A stretch of DNA of 21,456 nt from NCBI GenBank assembly GCA_000310025.1, contig FN648379.1:274421-295876 (forward strand). The letters are read 5' to 3'. Each line of letters begins with the position of its first letter. The stretch's first letter is position 1. This DNA comes from Ectocarpus siliculosus. Its lineage: Eukaryota; Sar; Phaeophyceae; Ectocarpales; Ectocarpaceae. Positions 8,293 to 20,122 of the stretch are shown here, in pieces. The notes under the pieces are model-generated. The model was not told the DNA's origin. It did no database searches and saw only the letters and a list, made by a program, of their open reading frames with translations. The position numbers and the translations under genes were made by a program.

Positions 8293-11200
8293 TTACAAGC
8301 ACATGACAATCTCACGAAAAAGCGCCTCTTCGCGCTCAGCCAGGCCCACCAACCCTTCCAAAGCCCCCTGCAGCAACCGCTCGTCGTCTACTCCACCCCC
8401 GGCCGTCATCTCCGCGGCGGGTCCGGGTGGTTGTACAGAAGAAACGGAGACCCTCGCGTCGTCCCGCACGCTGCCCTTGCGCTTAACGCGAGCGGAAGGG
8501 CTGAAACCGTCGCCGCCGCCGCCGCCGTCGTTGGGGACCGCTGCACACGGCGTCGGCGCAGCAGTTGCCGCTGCTCCCTCGAGCTGGCGCTGCCTCTCAA
8601 GGCAGACCTTGACCAGAACGGCCCCCCTTCTCCTGCGCCAGGCCGCCTCGCGCCGCAGGGCGCGACGAATGGCGTTGCGCTCGCCTACGCCCGTGTTCCT
8701 GTCTCCCGTTTCCTCTAAACGTGCCATGGCATAGCCAACGCACACGAACGGTGGAGGAAGAGACAGGAAAAGTTGCGCGCGGACGGCGGGGGAGCGAAAC
8801 GAAAGAAGAGATTTAGCCCCGGTTTTGGATTTCTTTGGGGCGCACCAGCAGCGCAAAGGAGTCAGGCGTGTACGCGCACGAGGCGGCTTGGGTCACACGC
8901 AGCGCCGTCGACCCTTGCCTGTAAGAACACCCACAACTGAACCGAAAACGGCACAGCGTGGTGGGACTTTCGTGGTGCAAGTGGTCCTTGACAACTCATC
9001 TGCGTAGCGGCGCACGACGCGTCAAGTTCGCGAGAATGTCGTCAAGACCCGGGGGCACGGCTCCAAGACAAAGAAAGCACGGCTGTCAGGGTGCGAAACG
9101 AAACGATCCGCACCCGTTTGCGAGCTACTATTCCGTGCCGCGTAGGACGAAGGCGCAGAACAGATGGGTGGTGCTTGAGTGGCTAAGGCCGGTGATTTCT
9201 CACCGTCATCATCACCAAACACTACCATCTGCTCTTCCTCCTCGTCCAGGCTCGGGTCCGCCCTGTGACCGCTCCCGCCGCTGCCGGCGGGGCCCGTCGA
9301 AGCCGCGGCGAGATTTTTCAGACCGACCACCTCGGCCGGCGTCTTACCGTAACCGTTCTCCTCCTCCTCCTCCTCCTCCTCCTCTTCCGGAGGATAATCT
9401 TCGAGCGCGACGCCGAAAATCGGCTTGGTTTCGTTGTTGCCGGGACGATGAACAGCGCTGCCCTCCGCACGCGCGTTGAAAGACGACGGCCTTTCCGCCG
9501 GCCCAAGCGAGGCGTTCCAGCGAAGCAGCTCCACGACACACTCCACGCTGGTGTACCGGCACGCGAGATGGAGAGGAGTCCACCCCCCGCTGCGAGTGGG
9601 GGCGTCCCGTTCGGCCCCAGCCCGCAGCAGCAGGCGGAGCACGTCGACGTGGTCGCCCTGGACCGCTGAAAAGAGTTCGAAAACGGTCACCCAAAGAAGT
9701 GCAAACGCGACGTCGATAACTGTGCATGGGGGTCTCTGCATGTACAGTGCCGGCCTGCTCGTACGACACAAACATCGTCAGAATTTTGAGACTCATCATC
9801 GCGCCCTTTTTTTGTTCTCCGTCGTCCTGTGCGGTTGTCGACCATGCGTTTTATGTGCGACTTGTTTTTCGTGACATCGTTACGGCCAGGCGAGGGACAC
9901 GGCACGAAGACGGATATAACCGCGCCCATTGGCGCACAATTCTCCCAGACTATGCACACGTTGGTAGGAAAGCAGACGAATCAGGTGGGGTAAGGATTCT
10001 CGTCGAGGACAAACCATCATGTATTCCACGCGGTTAGCACCTCCACCAAGGTAAGAAAGACACATTTTGCCGCCGCCGCCGCCTAGAGAAGAACATTCAG
10101 AGTTTTCAAAACGAAGAAGAAAATTGGCGGGAAAACATTGCCTCAGAGCTTCACTCATTGAGCTGGGCATATGCTTAACCGGGAGGGCAGGCAGCAAAGG
10201 AGTCTACGTCTGGGCAAGAGAATCAATCGTTCTTGGTGCAGCCAAAACGCCAGGGGAGAAACACGCAAGAGATTCTGTCCCGGCGCCGTGTAAAAAACAA
10301 AGCCTACAGTATGTAGCGATGCACACTCCTTTGATTTTTTTCCAAGACGTCGATTTCAGGATCTCTTGTTGCGTATTTCTCCCCTCGCGGTTTCGTTTCA
10401 TCAAAACCGATTAGAATCTTGACCAGGGGAGTAACGCTCAAGAGATAAAAAAAATGGCATCGTAAAAAAAGAGCCTACGTACTGATTACGGCCCGTCTTA
10501 CGGCAGCGGCTGCACATTTAACAGAAGGCAGAACCTGTAAAAGTGCGCAGCACCAGACCCTCTTGCCGGCCGGCCGGCATGTAGACTGCCGACAAGAGTG
10601 GGTCTTATATCGTGCACTCCGGTTCTGCCCGCCGGTGATACGCAACAGCTGCCGTTTGATGGGCAGCCCGTCACTACGTAGGCTCTGTTTTTCTTGACGA
10701 TGCCGATTTCGGAGTCCCTTGCGTGTTGCTCCCCTGGGGAATGCGTTGCATCAAAACCGAGTTGAATCTCTTTCTTGCCCACATAAAAATACTCCTTTGC
10801 TTCCCTCCCGGTTAAGCAACAATCACAGCCCAAAGAGTGACTTTTGTTCTGAGTGGGCTGCGTAGATCTTGCTGGCCTTCGGTACACCAAAATCAAGTCA
10901 TTGGGCTCTGGGAGTATTCAGTTCACTTCGGATGCCCCCCAGAATATGAAGTTCGAACTTTTTTACCTGCATTAACCGAATTTGGAGCACGGTCGAAAAC
11001 ACCTCTCAACCTACACAGCTTGAAACACCGTTTGTTGTGTTTCAACAGCGTGTCTGACGACGAACAATAGACATATTCTAAGAGCAAGACTTCATCCGGG
11101 ACAACGACAGTCAAACTTTGCGCTTGCTCTTACCGTCGTGGATCGGGGCCCAGCCATCTCTGTCGCGCTCGTTGGGGTCTAGCCCGGCGCCGAGAAGGGC

Positions 11201-12487
11201 GGAAACTATCCCCGGCACGCCGTTCTTGGCAGCGCACGACAGGATGGGGGACGCAGCAGCAACGGTGGCGGGGGACGCGTGGGGGAGAAAGGACAGGTCG
11301 CCGGCGGTCGTGGGTCGGATGTGCACGCTCGCGCCGTAGCGCAGCAGCGCTTCGACCTTCGCCGTCGCGTTCCGCATGCCACGGTCGTCGGTCTCGAGGC
11401 GGTGGATCAGCGTGCAGTAGCTCCCGAGCGGGGTGCCACCTCCGTACCGGGACATGGCCACGAGGTTTGGGTTCGCCCCGCGAGAGAGGAGGAACTCGAG
11501 GGTCTCGGCGTCGCGGGCCACGTGCAGCGGGGTGTTGCCGATCTCGTCCCCGGCGTTGATGTCCGCCCCGGCCGCGAGGAGCGCCGCCATCGCCTCGACG
11601 TGTCCCGCCGCGCTCGCGAGGTGGAGCGGGGTGTCGTCGCAGTCTCCCTCTCGCCGGTGAACGCACGCCCCGGCTCCCACGAGGGCGCGCACCGCGCCCG
11701 CCGCCCCGCACGCCGAAGCCAGGTGCAGCGGGGTGTGCCCGCCCTCGACGCCGCCAAAGAAGTGAGGCACAACTCCTCCCCCGGTCCCGCCGGAGTGGTC
11801 GGGGGCGGCGTTGTTGCCGTGGACGGCGGCGTGGTCGCTCACTTTCCGACCCGAAGCGAGTCGGTCGGTTGGCTCCCCGGCGGACAGTAGGGCTTGGACG
11901 ACCGCCGTGTGCCCGCCGACGCACGCCAGGTGCAGCGGTGTTAGGTCATCGTGTTCTTGTTCGGAGACGTCGTCGGAGTCGGAGATGTCCCACTCTTCGG
12001 AGGAGGAGGAGGAGGGGGAGGAGGAACCCGAAACCACCCGGTTGTTCTCGCTCCGTGGTCGACCGGGGTCGGTGGAGTCTCGACCGCCGGGCCGCGCACC
12101 GCCGTCAAGGAGAGCCAGCACCGCCTCCAGATGTCCCTGAACAGAAAACAACAACGCGGGTGGTGTTGGATGTCCGATAGTAGGAAGAAAACAAACGCTC
12201 TTGAGGATGCCGCCTGCACGTGTGGCAAGACTTGGAAACCGTACACGAGTTTTCTCAACACATGAAATAAAAGAACAAACCTGTTGCGCAGCAAGATGAA
12301 GAGCGGTTGCCCCTTCGTCGCAGTTCGGGCATTCGACACGGGAGTTGGGGTCCATGCCGCCGCCTCGGAGCAACATGGTAATGGTCCCTGCATCGTTGCG
12401 GTGGGCGGCCTTGTGCAACTCCGTCGGCAATGCCACGATGGTGGCGGCGGCGGCGGCGTGGGAATGGCCTAACCCAGAATGCACCAT
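8293..12487 (-). CDS. Ankyrin-repeat protein, four exons
   Basis: Minus-strand exons 12487-12281, 12136-11134, 9665-9204 and 8714-8293, with intron phases 0, 1 and 1, give 697 codons plus TAA. Seen: ankyrin signatures ELHKAAHRND near residue 23, TALHLAAQQGHLEAV at 61-75, LTPLHLACVGGHTAVV, HTPLHLASACG, DTPLHLASAAGHVEAM, GNTPLHVARD, WAPIHDAVQGDHVDVL and WTPLHLACRYTSVECV (W432 onward): at least eight repeats. An acidic Ser/Glu/Asp linker separates repeats 2 and 3. The two repeats cut by introns 1 and 2 are restored exactly by splicing, which fixes those junctions. After the repeats come ten Glu at 497-506, further acidic residues, then a basic Arg-rich and Gly-rich tail ending REIVMCL. Ankyrin repeats bind proteins; no catalytic domain is present and the partner is unknown. 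The last junction (donor GACG/GTGAGA at 9204, acceptor CGTTTAG at 8714) is chosen by frame and splice consensus only. Without it the protein would stop at 9022. Confidence 0.82.
9358..9387 (-). repeat. Coding trinucleotide run giving ten Glu
   Basis: A GAA codon followed by nine GAG codons (CTC repeats on the plus strand) encodes residues 497-506 of the ankyrin protein. A run of this purity is likely to vary in length between strains. Confidence 0.9.
10172..10819. mobile_element. Fold-back (MITE-like) element in intron 2 of the ankyrin gene
   Basis: The left end starts TGCTTAACCGGGAGG at 10172. The reverse complement of the right end starts the same way, running inward from 10819. The terminal inverted repeats run about 145 bp with shared blocks such as GCAAAGGAGT, GGGCAAGA, CCAGGGGAG and CACGCAAG. 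Inside is a second large palindrome with arms at about 10423-10566 and 10590-10737, around a GGCCGGCCGG centre. The stretch 10346-10420 is a direct repeat of 10696-10770. No transposase frame is present, so this would be a non-autonomous element or a rearranged pair of elements. Target-site duplications were not resolved. Identity is imperfect, suggesting an old insertion. Confidence 0.7.
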
Positions 12488-14206
12488 GGTAGAGTGTTGT
12501 ATGTGGGCAGATGGATATTCTTGCCTTCCTTGTAAGGGCTGGGTGGGGCTTCAGAGGTTTCTAGGCGTGGTCCTCTTCGACTAGTAGTCTGGTCGTCTCT
12601 GCGCAAAGCGTGCGGAGGTGGTGGGCGAAGGAGAAAACAACCCGCACGATGAACCGAAACCAAGCAGCACCCAAGAGTTTACATCAGATACGCTGCATTG
12701 TGGTGATCTCGAACTTGAACAAAATGGACACAATTAGAGGAAGCTCAACGGCAACAACTGAATGTTGTCCACCATTCATTCCATGCCCGTCACATTTCGT
12801 GTACACCAACCTACCCAGCGCGCGCAAGCTATTGTGGTTTGCGATCGATGTGGGGGCTGGTATTCAGGCCCTTTCCATTAGAAAACAGTTTAACATAAGG
12901 GTAGTAGCGAAGCGTGCTACGTTGATTTTGGCGCAAGGGAGCGTTAGCTGATGCACATCTTTTCCAAAGGGTACATAAAAACACAGACGGACTACAAGTA
13001 GTCTACATGTACAACGAGTAGCCTCACTCAAACTGTGGAACACAAGGGCATCTACATCCATAAACGAGTCTAGGACATTAGCCATTAATCGTGATGTTGA
13101 ACGTGACCTACCTTTGGTTCTATGCATACTACACTCCTTCGAGCAATCCTACAGCAGCGACATCTGATCTCTCGTTTGAGTTTTTTTTCAGACACAACCC
13201 GCCCTCGGCAGAACTCGCTCTCGGAAGGAATTGTATCCGCCACAACACAAAAGGCAGAGCATGTATGTAGGTGTCTGACCGATGGCTCCTTTGACGAAAC
13301 TTTCGGTTAATAATCGCAAACATTCCGGGCAGGTGGGAGGGAACTATTACTGCCGCAACGGTGGGATAGTACAGCAGTATCACCGCCGTGACGTGTAGAG
13401 GGCAGGGTACTCATGTTCGTGCGTACAACACCAGTTTGCATACAACATCAACCGGCACTTTGAAGAAGAGAGGGAGAGAGCCAGCACATCGGAAATCTCT
13501 GCATGCCTCTGTTGGCAAGTTCGTGCGATAGGCAGCCACGAAGGAGATCATGGTGGCGTGTTCTTAGAACGGCTGCCTTGGCGTGTTCTTAGAACGGCTG
13601 CCTTGATGCTGCGGCAGCCCCCAACGTCTGCCCATGAGGTTTGGGTCGTGGGAAATCAAATCGACGAAATGCAAAAGGTTGAAAAGTTCAACTTGGGATC
13701 ACAAGGGGAACCAGTTTGACAACATATTACAAACAGCAGTAGTGAGCTGTGAGAGATACCATGCCCATGAACAGAGGGGACGTAATACATGCTTTTAAGA
13801 TAACGATGCCGCATGCTTTCGTTCCTCTATAGCTGGCATACCTGTGGAAGTGCACCGTTCTTGCCGTTGTCTCCACCGCTGGAATGTCATGTGAGCAGCT
13901 GGGACGGACAGACCTGAGGGAAAAAAGAAGATGAGGGGACTTCGCACTTGGCGATACCCCCCCCAAAATTGAGAAATTTGCAGTCCGGTGCGCCCCTCGT
14001 CCAATCCATCCAACGTGTGCTGTGCACAACAAGACATGGCCGAGAGGGGCAAGGCTCTCCTCTCGTCGCCCTCGCCTTCTCTAGGCAGCATCAGTAGATT
14101 CGCCGATCGGCTGTGGCACATCCACCGTCTGCCACCCGTTCCGTTCACGCGTGCAAATTAGTACTAATAGTATCGATCGGCCGCGCCGGCGGCAGATTTT
14201 CAAACC
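12488..14206. other. Divergent intergenic region between ankyrin and CEP290-like genes
   Basis: About 1.7 kb between two start codons that face away from each other. It should hold both promoters and 5' leaders. No open frame here shows domain features or plausible splice partners. The notable structure is the perfect 25-bp tandem duplication at 13555-13604. A GC-rich stretch, ATCGATCGGCCGCGCCGGC, precedes the plus-strand start codon at about 14171-14189. Confidence 0.6.
13555..13604. repeat. Perfect tandem duplication of 25 bp with an internal palindrome
   Basis: Two identical 25-bp units lie head to tail. Each contains GTTCTTAGAAC, a palindrome around a central T, at 13560-13570 and 13585-13595. 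The position, about 600 bp before the CEP290-like start codon in a divergent intergenic region, would suit a duplicated protein-binding site. Function is not shown. Confidence 0.85.
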
Positions 14207-17200
14207 ATGGCGTGCGAGAATCCTGAGCACGCGGCTCTCGAGAGCGAGCTGAACGATGCGCTGGAAGAAGCCCTGCAGATGGAGGAGCGCCTCGCCGCGT
14301 ACGAGGCGGCTGGGGCGGGGGCTGGCGTCGACGGCGGGGGTGCTGCTGCGGCGAAGGCCTTGGAGGAGATCGCAGCGCTGACGGAGCAGGCGGATACTCT
14401 GGAGAAGGAGCGCGATGCCTACGAGCAGGACTACTTGAACCAGAAGGATAGGGTCGACAACCTGGAGACGCAGCTCGAGGACAAGGATCGGAAGGTCAAG
14501 GAGCTGGTGAGCGGGTGTGGTTGTGGTTTTCGCTTTGGTGGTGGTTGCTCTCGATGACGCCGGTGTTGGTTCCGATCTGAGTGTCCAACATATCTTTTGC
14601 GTTTTGGATATATGCTATTTTCCCCGCAGAGTGTCGGGAACGTCCGTTGACGTCACTGGGCTGTTGTCAGCCGAGCGCCTTTTTCCTGCATCTCTGCACG
14701 CACGCCACACAGGGTTTCACCCGTGTCGTTGGCCGCACTCTCATGAACACTGCTCTGCAGCCACCTTGCCGGCTACTAGGAATCTGACTGGCTCTCTCTA
14801 ACAAGTATTGTAAACTCGAAATTTAAATTTCCCCCCAGATGACAACCATCGTTCATGTCCTCCGTTCGGCACACATTTTCGATTTATATGGTACAGTACA
14901 TACCAAGGACACTCCACTCAGTGCATGTTTCTGGCTTCCTCTAGGTTTCGTGGGAATGCCCGACTTAAGAAATTCTCCAGCGCTACGTCAGCTTTAAAAG
15001 TGACCGCACAATTTGCTTCCACAGCCGCATTCGGCAGCCCGATGTGTGTACCCACATATCCAAAGGCCGCGCTGCGGCTCTTCAAATCCAAGCAAGGGAG
15101 CGCGTAGACATGTACAGCTCTACCGAAGACATGAAATGGATTTTGATGGGGGACCCGATTCGACTGCCGTACCCCGCTACGTTCAACGCGCCTCCCGTTG
15201 CCTTGGCGCTGAACACCCTGCGTTGCTTGTTCCGTCCATCCCTGCACCTGTTTCCACGAAGAACCTATCAACTCCACACCACGTGCTCCTGCACGCCCCA
15301 AGTTCATGACGCCCCTCGATCCTCACCGCCCCCCACTCTGCCTGCCTGTTTCTTTCACGGTGGCTTCGCCCCCTCGATCCTGCCTGTCGCTGGCTTGCAC
15401 CGAATTAGGACAAGCTGCGGCGGAAGCTCGAGGAAGACTTGGAGAACACGCGGAAGCTTCTCCAGACCGAGAAGACCAAGGCCGCGGACGCTCAGAAGCG
15501 GGCCGGCGGCGCGGACAAGACGAGGCGCACCGAGCAGAGAGACCAGATCAAGGTCCTGCAGGAGCTGCAAGACCTGAGGTGTGGCACACACGGCTGCGGG
15601 GTGTATTACGAACAGCACAACTGACAAGTAGAAGGGAGGGGGCCGCCTTGAAGCGTTTCATGGTTCCACCCTAATTGTAGGGTGCTGCTGTGGTCATCTA
15701 CGCTGCCGTCTTGCGCATACCACATTGGAAAACGTGTAAAGAGGAGGGCCCAGCAGTTCACTCCTCGTGCATAGCGTCCTCCAGCCTATCGTTGGCACTA
15801 CCCCCCGCAGAGATCCCCTCAGCGGACGAAATGCGTGAGACCTTGCGGAGGGGCTGCAGATCAGCGGCAGGCGTACGTTTCTGGTGTCGGCAAGGCTATT
15901 CTAAAAGTGGGCCGCCCGTTCTATGGTACCCCCAGGTGTCTTCTCGTCCGTGCGAACCCTCTGACAGTCGAGAAACCTGACGGACACCGGTTATTCTTTG
16001 CTTGGCACAACGTAACAGGGAGCGAGCGGAGGACCTAGAGGCTCAGGTGAAGGAGAGGGACGTGGTGGTGGAGGAGCTGGTGCTGAGCAACCAGGCGCAG
16101 ATGGAGAGAAACGAGACCCTGACGGTACAAAACGAAGACCTCCGGGGGGAGTTCAACGAAGCGGTGCGCCGGCGTCGGAATTAGATGCTAGCGAGCGGGG
16201 CAGCAGCATTGCACACCACGCGATGGCCCGTTGCGGTTGATGTAGTGGCGTGTTTGTGCGTTCGACAGTCCTCCTTTGACGATGAGTTGCTCGTGTTTTC
16301 GGCGGCACGCTGTAACCGCGTGCACGGCGCGATTATTTTTTCTTGGCCTCAGAGGCTCTTGCAGACGTTGACGCCGAGGCTGCTTGTTGATGTTGTGGTT
16401 CTGGTGTGAGGACCGTTTCACGATGTCGTTTTTACCGTCGGCTTTTCACGGTGTCGTTTTACGTCGTCTTTCCACCTCGGCAGAGCCAACTCCTGGAGGA
16501 GAAGGTGCGGGAGCTGCTGGATTGCCACGACCAGCTGGAGGTGGCCAGGGAGGCGGAGGAGGAGTACGAGCGCCGCCTGGACGAGGAAGAGGCGAAGGGC
16601 AGAAGGAGGGTCCACGCGCTTGAGGTGAGCAGCAGCAGCAGCAGCAGCACCGTAGCATGGGCCCCATTTCGAAAGAAGCAGGGGACGCAAACTTGGGAGA
16701 GCTTTTCAAACGTATGAGGATTTTTTAGCTCTCGAGAGTACTCTCATAACAAAGTACGTCACGAGAAGCAGGAAGAAGTACATCATTTGGGGGCGATATC
16801 GTGATGGTCGTGAATTTTTTCCCATGTGTTTTTTTTTGGTGGCCCATTAGATGACCCCCAGATCAAATGATGAGTTGATGCTGTCCATTTTTGCACGTAG
16901 AGTTCAATTTATATTTTTAGTCCCATCAAAGTTAATGGGAATCGAGGTTAGCTAACCACAAATGGAAATTGAACGCGAAAATGAAGACGAACGAGTTTTT
17001 GGTGTTGTCGAAACATCTAACGCAATCGAGGGGGTTCCCTGGAGTCAGGGAAGACTGGATCAAGGACAGGGGCAAGTGGCAGCGACGCTGCGGGAGGACT
17101 CAAGCCACCTGTCTCGTTTAGGCCTGTAACGCCCCCTGCACCTACCTGGCCTGGTTTTGGAGTAGTGGCACGTCGTTTTCCGCATTCGCCCAATGCAGCA

Positions 17201-20022
17201 CGTACAACCCTATCACGTCGTCGTTATCCCTGGAAAAAAAAAAAGAAGAAAAAAAAAGACGGCGGCCGCAGCTGCAGCCGGGGAAGGGAAACAAAAAACT
17301 AACGCTTACGGTGCAGACAGCCAATGTAAAATGCGAGGGAAAGATAACGCACAGCGGGCCCGAACTGTGGCAGACTCGTCTTCCAGGAGAAGGAACTTAT
17401 ATCAGCGGTGCCCGGTCTCATTAACCCGTAACACCCCACGATCGAATGACTTTAGCAAGCGATGCAATTATCCCTCCCCCTCTCTCGCAACTGTTGAGCC
17501 ACCTTTGGCAAAGTAGGAAAGGAACGATTGACCATCGGTGGTCGGTCCTGCGGGAACAACGCTCTGCCCTCTCGAGCATGCGTGGGCAATGGTCCAACAG
17601 CTAAGGCGTGCTAAACATGAGTCCCGCCAACCCCCCCATCCCTCACCCGTTTCGGACATGAACTGCAGGATGAGTTGCGAGCCGAGAAGACCGTTGTTGC
17701 TCAGCTCCGTGAGGAAGCGGCGAGGGCGAACGAGCGGGGTGGGGCGGCGGCACAGTGGCAGCGAGAGCAGGAGCAGCTCAGAGCGGAGGTATGACGAGAT
17801 TCGGGCCACTCAGTTCATGTGTTTACTTTTTTTGGGTAGTTGACCTGTGACCGCAGCAGCGTCAGTTGGACCGGCAACGGTAGTAGAAGGTACTGAGCAG
17901 AGACCCGGGCGGTTTTTACTGTGAAGACAACAACAGCAACGGCGGTTGATGGGGGTCGGTTTGAGGGAGTCCGGTGGCTGGGACGTTGAGCGCGGCAGCA
18001 ATGACTCGAAGAGCTTGATTGCAGCGGACTACAGTATATCAAGCATGTGGCAGGTTTGACTTTAGGGAGGGGGGGGGGGGGGGAGCCTGCTGGGCGATAG
18101 AAGATAGAAAAACCAGGTGTGGTTGTTCGTGATGCCGGCTTCATACCGCGTGTCACCGACACAGCAGATGGACAAGGATATGCCACAGGAATGGTGCTAA
18201 AGTCGGAGAAGGCGGCGCTGCCCCCAGAAACAACAAATCAACATTGATGTTCATTATCTTGTAGCACATGGGACGATGATGGCCAGACCGACAAGTCAAC
18301 ATTTTTTTGTTCTTGTTCTTGTGGCACATGCGACAACGGCGGGACCGACAATCCTGCTTTTCTGCCCCCAGGTGGAGCGTCTCGAGCGGGATCTGCTGAA
18401 GGAGTCTAGCGCCGCGGAGCAGGCGGGCCTGGACCTGGAGGTGCTGACGGAGGAGTTGGAGCTGGAGAGGCGGAAGAACCGAGACCTGCCGCACGAAATT
18501 CGCCTGGGGGAGGCCCACAAGGCCGAGGCGCTAGAGGCTAAGGCAAGCGCGTTCTTCGTCGTGTGGTGCTTCATCGCCAGATTTTTTCTTGAGTCATGAC
18601 ACAACAAATTCGGCGCTTCTACAAGTCTGGGATACCACCCAAGTCTCTAAAAGTCGTTATGCTTAACCGTGTCCAATTTTTTTGCTTTTCGTAACCTATG
18701 ATTTAAATAAAGTCGTCTCTTCCACAGATCTAAATTTATCCTGTTCAAATACTGTATGACCTTGTGTGATCTCCGGCTGGTGCTTCCAAGATTAGGATTG
18801 TAACGAAATATGCACGAGGGACCGACGTCAAGAATCAATGGGATGGCAAAGAGAAGATTACCACGCTTTTTGAGTGTCTCCATTTTTCTGTCTGATTTTA
18901 ACGATTGCTTGTCACGTACGTACAGGTGAAGGCTCTGACCTCAGACGTGGAGACCGAGAAGCAGCGGTACTCCGAGCTGGAAGAGAGGAAGGACCACCTG
19001 GAGGAACAGCTGCAGGAGGTGGAAGACTGGAAGAACAAGTACGACTCCTGTACAAGTGCTAATAAAATTATTTCGTTTGGGGTACGGCTGCTGTCGTACA
19101 AGCGCTAATGAAATGGTCCCGTTTCAAGTGTGTGTTGTACAATTGCTGATGGAGGGGTTCCGTTGGGGTTATGGACGGAGTGCAAGGAAGGGAGGTTTCA
19201 GTTTTTTTGGAGGTCTGGCGCGGTGCTGTCGCGGGTAATAGACAGCAGTAATATTATTGCATGACAGTTAGAAGTAGTCTAGTACGCATAGAGGCGAAAG
19301 CTCTCCTTTCCAACGCATTCATCTCTCGTGGCTCGTGGGTTGTCGAATCATCATCCCCAACGGATCCCATAGGTTATTGTGGAACGCGCTGCTATCGACG
19401 TGCGTACGGGCGTGTGCGTGCTTGTGTCCTTACCATCAAGGACACTCCCTCGGATAAAGACTCGCTGTTTTTCACAGGCATGATGTCCCGCAAGGTGTAC
19501 AACGTAAGGGGGGTATCAATAAAGGACACTTCCTCGGCTGAAGGACACCTGTTTTCCCGAATATGTTGATCATGTGTGTCCTTAACCGACGGACGGCCGT
19601 ATGCGTGTGCGTTTTGACGAAGGTACGAGGAAGGACACGGGCTCGTCGACGCCGTTCAGTTCCAGAAAAAGCTCAAGAACGATCTCCACCGCTTGGAGAC
19701 TGAGCTGGAGCAGCGGAGCTTGAAGGTGAACAGTAGAGCTGAAAGTCGCACACGTTTTCGTTGCTCCCAAGACAAAGCCAATGAGTCTTTGCAGCCTGTC
19801 TTGTATCCGCATTTTTACACGCATACTCTGTTCCGGTTTCCGTGCGTAGGGAGGTTTTGTACGTGGAGCGTTTCATCACACGTCTTTCTCGATGTCCATT
19901 TTTCCGTTGCTTCTCTGGACATGTGCTACGTTTTAGCTGAAGAATGAGTCTTTGTCGTAGTTCCGACACAAGTGTGTTGATGGTGGTGGTGGTGGTGTTG
20001 CTGCTGTTGTTGCTGTTGCTGT

Positions 20023-20054
<32 letters not shown>

Positions 20055-20085
20055 CTATGCATACGGCTATTGTTGCTGCTGCTGC

Positions 20086-20122
<37 letters not shown>

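Noticed and set aside
11130-11924. 264-codon minus-strand Arg-rich frame
   Set aside because: It is a frame shadow of ankyrin exon 2, which carries the clear ankyrin repeats.
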